Of a stretch of DNA of 18,136 nt, positions 7,236-14,646 are shown in pieces. The position numbers were made by a program, and so were the translations under genes. How positions within the stretch are numbered: position 1 is the stretch's first letter; each line of letters opens with the position of its first letter. Below the pieces are notes generated by a model. That model saw nothing but the letters and a program-made list of their open reading frames with translations. It had not been told where the DNA came from and did no database searches. Origin of the DNA: Chrysochromulina tobinii (Eukaryota; Haptophyta; Prymnesiales; Chrysochromulinaceae); contig JWZX01001828.1 of assembly GCA_001275005.1 (NCBI GenBank), positions 1 to 18,136 on the forward strand, given 5' to 3'.

Positions 7236-10200
7236 GACAACGCGCGCGACATCGATGTGGTCACCGGCCGCCCTCGCAAGACGTGGCCCTACCACGAGGA
7301 AGACTTTGAGAAGGCCGATATGTGCGAGATGCTCAACATCGACGAGCCAAACATCTTACGCAGTGAGCTCCTCCAGCCGTGATTGAAGCCACCCAGCCCA
7401 AAGCGTCTGCGCCCCACTCCATTCACACGCCCTGCGCCATCCCCTCCAGTCCTTCGCAAGCGCCACAGCACCGGCCAACCCTACACACGTGCTGGCCCCA
7501 ACTCGATTCTCATCTCGGTCAACCCATACCGCGACCTCGGACTATACACGACGGAGGCCGTGTACAAGTACCGCGACTCTCGCTCGACCGATCTGCCGCC
7601 CCACATCTTCCAGATGGCGGCAGAGGCTTACTCGGAGCTGCGCGAGCATGGCAAGAATCAGTCAATCATTTCCTCGGGCGAATCGGGCGCTGGCAAGACC
7701 GAGAACACGAAGCAGGTCTTCTTCTTCCTCGCGCAGGTCGCCGCGACAAACGCCGCTACCGACGCCGCCGCTGCAATCCGCGACCAGCTGCTCGCCTCCA
7801 ACTATGTACTCGAGGCCTTTGGCAACGCAAAGACTGTGCGCAACAACAACTCGTCGCGCTTCGGCAAGCTCGTCAACGTGCGGTTCGACGCAGTTGCACG
7901 GCTCTCGGGCACGTCGATTGACACATACCTCCTCGAGAAGTCGCGCATCTCTTCGCCCAACATGGACGAGCGCAACTACCACTTCTTCTTTCAGGTCCTT
8001 GAGGCCGAGACCGAACACTCGCCTGAAACCAGCGCTTGCCTCTGCTGCCTCGTGCTATGCCGCCGTCACCTGCTCTTTCTCACGTGTCGCTGTACGACTA
8101 CCGCCCTGGCAGCTGCTGCGCGGCTTGCCCGAGACGGAGCTGATGGCGCGGCAGCTCGTTGCGGACCCAAAGGAGTTCGAATCCCTCAGGGGCGGCGGCG
8201 CCTCAGTCTTCGACGTGGAGCATGTGGACGACCGTCAGGAGTTCAGTGTCACGCGCGAGGCAATGAATGACCTTGGCATCCCCGCTGGTTCACTCGATGT
8301 GTTTGGGCAGCGCCAGATCTTCGATGTGGTCGCTGCCGTGCTGCACTTGGGCAACGTGAGCATTATCAGAGACCAGGAGATGAAGGCCGACAGCTACGCG
8401 CCGTCTCTGCGCGAGGCCGGCGGCTACGCCAAGGTACACGACCCAAGGAGAGCACTCATGAATGCTGCTGATCTCCTCGGTGTGGATGCAAACCGCCTGA
8501 AGAACGCGCTAGTCATGCGCCCCGCAATCAAGGCGGGCGGCCCATCGATCGGGCCACAGTCCGTGGCGAAGGCGATTGGACTCAAGAAGTCCCTGGCTGA
8601 AACATTGTGCGTCACTGACCGCAAGCGGCCTCGAGCAAGTTAGCTTGGGCTGACAATCACATCGCTTGCGCCACATCCCCTGCAGGTACTCGAAGCTGTT
8701 TGATTGGCTGGTCGAAACCATTAACGCGCAGAGACCCCCCAAGGGCCCTTACACCATCTCGGTGCTCGACATCTTTGGCTTCGAGGTCTTTGATGTCAAC
8801 TCGCTCGAGCAGCTCTGCATCAACTTCTGCAACGAGAAGCTGCAGAAGAACTTTACGGATACCATCTTCGAACTCGAGCAGGGCCAGTATAAGAAGGAGG
8901 GCGTGGCATTCGAGCGCGTCGAGTTTGTTGACAACCACCTCGTCATCAGCCTGATCGAGTCGGAGCTCGAATGGAAGCAAAACAAGGAAGGTGGGATCCT
9001 GCAGATCATTCAGAGCGAGATAGAGACCGGTGATCGTGCGACCGACAAGCACCTCTTAGAGCGTCTCAAAGTCCTCAAGCAAAGCCTCGACGGGAGGGCC
9101 AGCGGCGTCTTCAAGAACGTCGGCGACAGCCAATTTGTGGTCAAGCACTATGCAGGAGAAGTCAAGTATAGCATCGACGGCCTGCGCGAGAAGAGCGTGC
9201 TCGAGCTCGGGCCAGCTGAACGGCTGTTGCGCGAGACAGGCGCACCCTTTGTGAGACAGCTGCTTGAGGGCGATAAACAACGACAGAAGGAAGCTCAAGG
9301 TGGTCATGGTGGCGGCGGCGGCGGCAAAGGGCGGAAGCAGACAGTTGGCCTCGCCTTCAAGAACTCTCTGGAGAGTCTCATCAAAACGATCGAGACGACG
9401 AAGCCACATTATGTGCGCTGCATCAAGCCCAACATGAAGCGCTCTCCGAGTGATTTTGAAGAGAGGCTCACACTCCAGCAGTTGAAATGTATGCTCGCGA
9501 GAGGGGGCTTGAATCCGAAGGCTCCTTATGCGACTGCTGCTCACCCCAACCCCTGGGGTGGCTCCCGCGCGAGATCTCCTGAGCTGACTCACCCTGTGCC
9601 CACGCAGACTCCGGGGTATTCGAGGCGGTCGAGGTGCGCAAGAAAGGATATGGCTTTCGCGTACCACACAGGCAATTTGTGCACCGCTACTTGTGCCTTG
9701 ATCCCGACCTTAAGGAGCGCAAACGCTTCCGGCAGAAGGCCGACCAGGGCGGCAACCAAGCGGACGGCCGCTCAATCTGTGAGGAGTTTCTACGGCGGCT
9801 CCAGAGTCTGCACCCGGGTGTGCTCGACTGCATGTGCGAGGCTGCGATCGGGACCACCATGATCTTTTTCCGACAGGCGCAGGAGCGCGCGCTGAAAGAG
9901 GCGCGCTACGTCTCAGCCAGTAAGGACGCGACCTGCATTGCGCGGTACAGGCGAGGCCTGCTAGCTCGGAGGGTGTATGGCCGATTGCGCGACGCTCGCA
10001 AGCTTCTACTCAAGGGCGCGGAGGAGAATGACCCGACTCGGTTCAGGGAAGCGCGTGCAAAGCTCGAGGCGGCGCGCCTAGAGCTCTACGTGCCGCCACA
10101 GGTCGATCGGCTGAGTAGTGTGCTCGACGAGGCTGAGAGGCTCGACACGGCCCTCGAAAGGGCCTCGAGCTCGGCTGGCGTTGGCTCGAAGAAGGAACTC

Positions 10201-13200
10201 ACCGCGCTCTACACACTCATCCATCGCGCGCACGAGCTGCGCAACGAGCTCGCGTGCATGCGCATCTCGGCTGTGTGGTTCGAGGCGGAGCAGCTGCGCC
10301 AACTGCTAGGCGGCTACAAGCCGAGCAGCCTCGCCCTCGCGGCATCGAGGCCGGACAAGCGCTACCTGCGCACCTGGCTCGAGAGCAAGCGCAAGGATTG
10401 CGTCAGCGAGTTGTTGAGGAGCGAGTTGAGAACGCCGCGACCGCTTGGGCTCAAGGAGTCGGTGCAGCTGCGCACGGCACGGCTTGTCCTCGATGTGCGC
10501 ACTGCAATGGAGGAAAACGACCTCGTGGGCTGCGGGAAGCGCTCGAGGACGACAAGGCGATTGCCGATGAGCAGGGACGCAAGCCGCTGCCGCTCTGCGA
10601 GCGCGAAGGTGCGGCGTTGTATAAGGAGCTGAGCGAGACTGTCGAACCGAAGGAGAATGGCTTCGTGCGGGCCATCGAGGACACGCGCCCCTTCCTAAAG
10701 GATGATGGCCTCACCTGGAGCCACGACAAGGTGCAACTCCTCTTTGAGGCTCCATCTGGACGAGACTCATTGGCAACGGCTCTCAAAATGGTGAATAGGC
10801 TGCCCAAGAAGACGAAGCAGGGGCAAGCGAGCCTCAAACAGGTTGGGCTCATCCAGGAGGTACGGTCCACGCTGCTCAAGTGTGACGTCAACCAGCCCCA
10901 GAGCTTCGAGACCCTTGCGACGCTGCTCAAGGACGCTGAGCGCTTTGCGGCAGGAGGCGAGCTTGCCTTTGCCGAGATCCGTTGCGCGGGTGAGGAGCTG
11001 CTTTCAATTGCACTGAAGCACCTCTGCGATAGCACCAACGGTCGCACCAGAAGTGGCAGCAGCGGTGGCGGCAGGATGGGCGGCGACGGTGGCGGCGACG
11101 GTAGCAGGACTAGCGATCTTGCCGCTCCTGCGCCACCCCCTCTCGCCAAGACGCCCTCCAGTCGAAACCAGTCGCTGTCAAAGATCCCGCTCGTGCTCAC
11201 CAAAATGGGGAGCTTTCGGTCGCTCACATCGCGCACACCGAGGGCAGTCAGTCGGCATAGCCGCGCATCGAAGGGAGGAGCACGCAGCCTTGGCGATGAG
11301 GCGAAAGCCTCAATTGTGCGCAAGCTCAGTGAGTCGTCGAGGCGGATTCTGGAAGAGAGACTGCTCGAGAAGCACCCTGGCTCGGCGATCAAGGATTTAA
11401 AGCACATGAAAGAGCTCCTCGAGAACCTCAAACACTGCAGGCAGGAGGTGAGCTCCACCCAACTCATGCTTGACTCGGAAGCTGCGCTCGAGCGCCGCAC
11501 TCTTGAAGCAACGCTACAGCTACGGGACAAGCTGAATGCTGTAGACTGGAAGGCGCGACTCGTGGCGGGGCGAGGCGAGGATCAGCCGAGTCACAAGCTC
11601 GAAGAGTGCCTGCCGCTTCGGCCGCTTCGGGTAGACCTCCCGCTCCTGAAGGGCTTTTTGAGCACATACATTCACAGTGAGTGGGCGGTTGAGGCGAAGG
11701 ACGTCGTGATACGCGGCGAGCATGTGATCGCGCTCTTGTCGGAGCTGCAGAGCTGCTCCTGGTACAATGAGAACAGCTGGAGTGCTCTCAAATCTGCGGT
11801 GCAACTGGCAGAGAAGCAAGGTGCGCTTCTCCTGCCTGAGGTGCAGGCTGTGAAAGCTGAGCTTGCGCTGCTCGAGCAAGCGGTGAAAGATCAGGATCGA
11901 GGCAAACAGAAAGTGGAGGAGCACATGGCTCAGCTGAATCAGAGCTTCGACACGTTCGAAAAGATGCCGCGCCACCAGCCTGACTTCGTCGAAAGGTGGT
12001 GCCACGAGCGCACGAGACTTGGCGACTTGATATCCGCCTTCCGGCCATACATGACCGCCGCCGAGTACCCTCTACGACCTCCCGAGGTTCGCGAGATCTT
12101 GCGAGCGTGCGAGTGTGCACACAAGCTCCAGGAGGAGCTGCACCGATGCTCGTGGAAGAATGGCAAGGGCTGGGAGGGCCTCGAACAGCTGCTGGACGAT
12201 CCGGACACACAGAGCAAGTATGGTGGCAATCACCACGCGCAGGGCTTTCTGCAGCAGGCGCGGCGCGAGCTCACGCACATGCGCGAGACCGAAGGAAAGG
12301 TCACACACCTCGCGGCCACTATCAAGGACGCGCTGGATGCATCACACGGTCACGACTCAGACAAGTGGGTGTCGAAAATCAGTAAAGCGCTGGATGCGAA
12401 GCAGTCTGCAGGCAGCCAGATCTCCAAGGAGCTCAGCGGCACCTTCAAGAGCCTCGAGGATCTCGAGAAACTGCGCAAGACATACTCGACGCCCGAGGTG
12501 GACAGCATCGCAAAGTGTGCGGCCCTCGCACGCGAGCTGTCCGACAAGCTGATGCGCTGCTCGGCAGACCCGGAGCACCTCGACTTTGAGGATACATGGC
12601 TGCCGCTGTACGAGCTGTGCAGGACGAGTCGGGACAAGGGCAACGAGACGCCCGCTGTCAAGGCGTGCTGGGAGACGCGCACCCGCATTTGCAGGCTCGT
12701 AGAAGAGTGGCTCGAGAGGATCATCAAGTCAGGCGCCGACAAGTCTTCTCAAGCGATGAAGGACGACGTGATGGTGATGAAGCGGGCCGTCGCCACCCTC
12801 GGTCATTTTGAGGGCGAGACGACCGCTGCCGGCCGCAAGCTGGTTGCTCGCGTCGAGCTTATCGACCAGGTGACGCAGGCACTTTTGGTCGAGGACGCAT
12901 CGACGGTCCTGGGGCTGTTGAAAGGCGACATGCTCCAGGACGAATACGGCGCCCATCAAGCGCGGCTCTTCATGTGTCGTCTGGCCAAGGACATCCTGCA
13001 GGATGTGCAGAAACATTTGGAGCAAGGCAGGGACCGCGAGGTGCAGAAGTCGCTTGTAAAGCTTCTTGAGATGAAGGGTGCGCTGCCTCTTGAGCTTGAT
13101 GACCTCTCGCGCGACGTAGAGGAGCTGCGCACCATGAGTGAGACTCTCAAGGAGCCGATCCCACAGCTGTCCATGTTGCCATGGAAGCGCACCCGGAAGA

Positions 13201-14501
13201 AACGGGAGGCGCGGGAAGCGGCGCTGAAGAGGCGCGAGGAAGCTCGCAAGAGTTTGCTAGAGGTGAACAGTAACCGTAACACTGGTGGTGTGTACTCGAA
13301 GCTCATGATGCTCGAGCAGAGATTCGTCGAGCTGCAAGAGCGCGCCAAGGCAAAGTTGGACCTGGAACTTAAGAACGCGGCGGCCAAGGCGTCATTGGAG
13401 GCCAAGGCGGAGGCGGATGCCACCAGGTTGGCCAAGGAGGCGGAGGCCAAGGCGTCATTGGAGGCAAAGGCGTCATCGGAGGCCACCAGGTTGGCCAAGG
13501 AGGCGGAGGCCAAGGCGTCATCGGAGGCCAAGGCGGAGGCGGAGGCGAAGGCTGCATTGGCAATTGCAAACGCAGAGGCGGACCGAGTAGCAAAAGCCCT
13601 ACCCGATTATTGGGAAAAGGTCAGGGCAAAAAGTGCGCCGGATGGCTTTGCTGCAATCGCCCTAGTCAGGACCGACCCGACGTTTGCCGCCCTCGGGCGG
13701 TTATTGGAGACCGACAAGGCCAAGCTGAAAAAAAGTGGGGCAGATCGACAAGGCACCTCGCACGATACATTGAAGCTGGCATGCGCGTGGCGCCTCGAGA
13801 ACCCGGTGCAATGGGGTAAGTACATGAGCGGCGTGCAACAAGTGGCAAACGACATGGAGCGAATTCGACAGGCAGGCGTGAAGCCCACGGGCGGTGCGCC
13901 GCCCATGACGGGCGTCGTGGCGAGCGATCTGCCCGACCAGCTGCGCGCGAACGTCAACGAGGCGTTCCTGATGCATGGGACCGGTACTAACGTGCTCATC
14001 AACATCCTCTCCACGGGCATGAACGAGCGCTTTGCCGGCACGGCCGCAGGAGCCGCGTACGGCGAGGGCTCCTACCTGGCCGAGGACGCGGGCAAGAATG
14101 ACCAGTACACAAAGGTGGATTCGCAGTATGATGAGAGCTCGGAAGTGCACAAGCGGCTGTACGCGCACGGCGCGAACCATCATCCGGGCAAGGTCTTCTA
14201 CATCCTAGTGTGCCGCGTGGCGCTCGGCCATCACGTGCGTACAAAGGATTGGGGTAAGAAGGCCACGAGCTTCGATACGGGTCGGCCCGTGTTCCCCATC
14301 TCGTTCCGCGAGCTCGATACGGTGGTTGGCGTCTCTCCGCCCGTGCATCACCACTCGCTGCTTGCACCCGACCCGACCCCACCATCGGTGCGCTACCGTG
14401 AGTTCATCGTCTTCCACTCAGATTACATCTACCCCGAGTACCTTCTGGCGTACCAGCGGTTTGAGAGCGATGGCAGCAGCCTTGTAGGTCCCTTAGATTG
14501 A
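4917..14501 (+). CDS. Myosin heavy chain with C-terminal PARP catalytic domain (spliced)
   Basis: Predicted exons: 4917-7378, 7469-7994, 8113-8606, 8686-9488 and 9608-14501, the last with one apparent missing base near 10,530. Four GT-AG introns are placed by conserved myosin sequence across each junction. The product is about 3,059 residues. Order of parts: MGAEQS myristoylation-like start; RG-rich stretch (residues 64-83); Ala/Lys/Glu coiled coil (about 120-275); helical region of unknown function (about 280-730); SH3-like segment (about 741-790); motor with P-loop GESGAGKT at 891-898, switch I NNNSSRFGK near 946, switch II DIFGFE near 1189 and CIKPN near 1405; one degenerate IQ motif; a long helical tail; PARP catalytic domain with His2885, Tyr2918 and Glu3027. 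Myosins move on actin using ATP; PARPs transfer ADP-ribose from NAD+. The fusion is read directly from one open frame joining tail and PARP. Cargo, targets and cell location are unknown. The motor class was not assigned. The start is the first in-frame ATG and coincides with the start of paralogue homology. Confidence 0.85.
5440..5720 (+). repeat. Ala/Lys/Glu codon-repeat tract (coiled coil)
   Basis: Repeated units coding for [16 protein letters not shown]-like sequence within exon 1 of the myosin-PARP gene. The left paralogue carries the same tract (about 1530-1790) with different unit numbers. The pattern predicts a long charged alpha-helix or coiled coil. It creates long spurious open frames on the other strand. 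Confidence 0.8.
7379..7468 (+). other. Intron 1 of myosin-PARP (90 nt, GT-AG)
   Basis: GTGATT donor and CCACAG acceptor. Splicing joins ...SELLQ to PTGQPYTRAGPNSILISVNP, the continuous start of a myosin head, and removes the in-frame TGA at 7380-7382. The length is a multiple of three, so both flanks are in the same frame. Confidence 0.75.
7995..8112 (+). other. Intron 2 of myosin-PARP (118 nt, GT-AG)
   Basis: CAG|GTCCTT donor and CTGGCAG|CTG acceptor, phase 0. Splicing joins NYHFFFQ to LLRGLPETE, matching the conserved 'YHIFYQLL.G' motor motif exactly, and moves the frame as required. Confidence 0.85.
8607..8685 (+). other. Intron 3 of myosin-PARP (79 nt, GT-AG)
   Basis: Donor GTGCGT and acceptor CCCCTGCAG. 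Splicing joins SLAETL to YSKLFDWLV, the conserved 'ALYSRLFDWLV' motor motif, with the Leu codon split across the junction. Confidence 0.88.
9489..9607 (+). other. Intron 4 of myosin-PARP (119 nt, GT-AG)
   Basis: Donor GTATGC and acceptor CACGCAG. Splicing joins LTLQQLK to YSGVFEAVEVRKKGYGFRV, the conserved 'QLR..GVLE.IRI...G' motor motif. Confidence 0.88.
10522..10574 (+). other. Reading-frame break in the tail: single-base indel or 50-nt micro-intron
   Basis: The frame carrying ...TARLVLDVRTAMEENDLV and the frame carrying LREALEDDKAIADEQG... meet here without room for a normal intron. One missing base in the GTGGGCTGCGGG stretch would join them and keep a helix-like sequence. Alternatively a GT-AG intron of 50 nt (10525-10574) also restores the frame but removes coding-like sequence and is much shorter than the other introns. 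The total length divides by three under either model. A sequencing error is the simplest reading. Confidence 0.6.
13419..13545 (+). repeat. 63-nt tandem duplication in the tail
   Basis: Two nearly identical copies start at about 13,419 and 13,482. They encode ATRLAKEAEAKAS plus flanking Ala/Lys/Glu residues twice, with a 21-codon period in frame. Low-complexity helix just before the PARP domain. Confidence 0.8.
13590..14475 (+). other. PARP catalytic (ADP-ribosyltransferase) domain
   Basis: Three hallmarks are visible. FLMHGTG (His codon 13,974-13,976) and YGEGSYLAED (Tyr codon 14,073-14,075) bind NAD+, and YREFIVF (Glu codon 14,400-14,402) aligns with the catalytic 'NEYIVY' strand of PARP1. 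The H-Y-E triad is the arrangement of PARPs able to make poly(ADP-ribose), although some H-Y-E members only add single units, so chain formation is inference. Upstream, LKLACAWRLENPVQWGKYM matches the 'V.RI.N..LW..Y' motif that normally starts the domain. No WWE or zinc-finger partner domain is seen. The frame is continuous with the myosin tail for about 4 kb without a stop. Confidence 0.88.
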
Positions 14502-14646
14502 CGGGAATCACCTCAGCGGCGACTGCACTAACCCGAACTCTGATACCATTTCGCGCGTTAGCCGTCCGATTGTGGTGCAGAGTCCTCGTGTCATGTGCAG
14601 AGTGCATCGCTGGTATCTCGCAAACATTCGAATATTCTCGAGTCTT
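14502..14646. other. Convergent intergenic gap
   Basis: 145 nt separates the stop of the myosin-PARP gene (plus) from the stop of the helicase gene (minus). No clear AATAAA signal is seen on either strand; the transcripts may overlap at their 3' ends. Confidence 0.6.

Larger units (their letters stand above)
7138..9985 (+). other. Myosin motor region (SH3-like segment, head, degenerate IQ)
   Basis: An SH3-like segment starts near [16 protein letters not shown]. The pre-motor helix ADMCEMLNIDEPNILRSELL corresponds to the conserved 'LNEP..L..L' start of myosin heads. P-loop, switch I and switch II are all canonical, which argues for a working ATPase. Loop 2 is Gly-rich (GGHGGGGGGKGRK) and precedes the actin-binding region that ends in KPHYVRCIKPN. 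The converter end shows IGTTMIFFRQ. The only IQ-like motif (IARYRRGLLAR, 9934-9969) has Ala in place of the usual Gln, so calmodulin-type light-chain binding may be weak or altered. Homology is from established knowledge of the family; activity is inferred. Confidence 0.9.
9985..13560 (+). other. Helical tail of the myosin-PARP protein
   Basis: More than 1,100 residues, mostly predicted alpha-helical, rich in Leu, Glu, Lys and Arg, with no family I recognise. A Ser/Gly/Pro-rich linker without helix character (about 11,035-11,290) splits it. Three segments share the pattern 'L..EL..CS(W).N...W..L', at 11,730-11,790, 12,126-12,190 and 12,537-12,608, spaced 131 and 137 codons apart and suggesting a degenerate repeat domain. 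It ends in a basic stretch (WKRTRKKREAREAALKRREE) and an Ala/Lys/Glu-rich segment before the PARP domain. Confidence 0.65.

Noticed and set aside
4917-14501. Giant-virus origin of the myosin gene
   Set aside because: Viral myosins are known in some large DNA viruses, but several spliceosomal introns here and in the neighbouring helicase favour a cellular nuclear genome.
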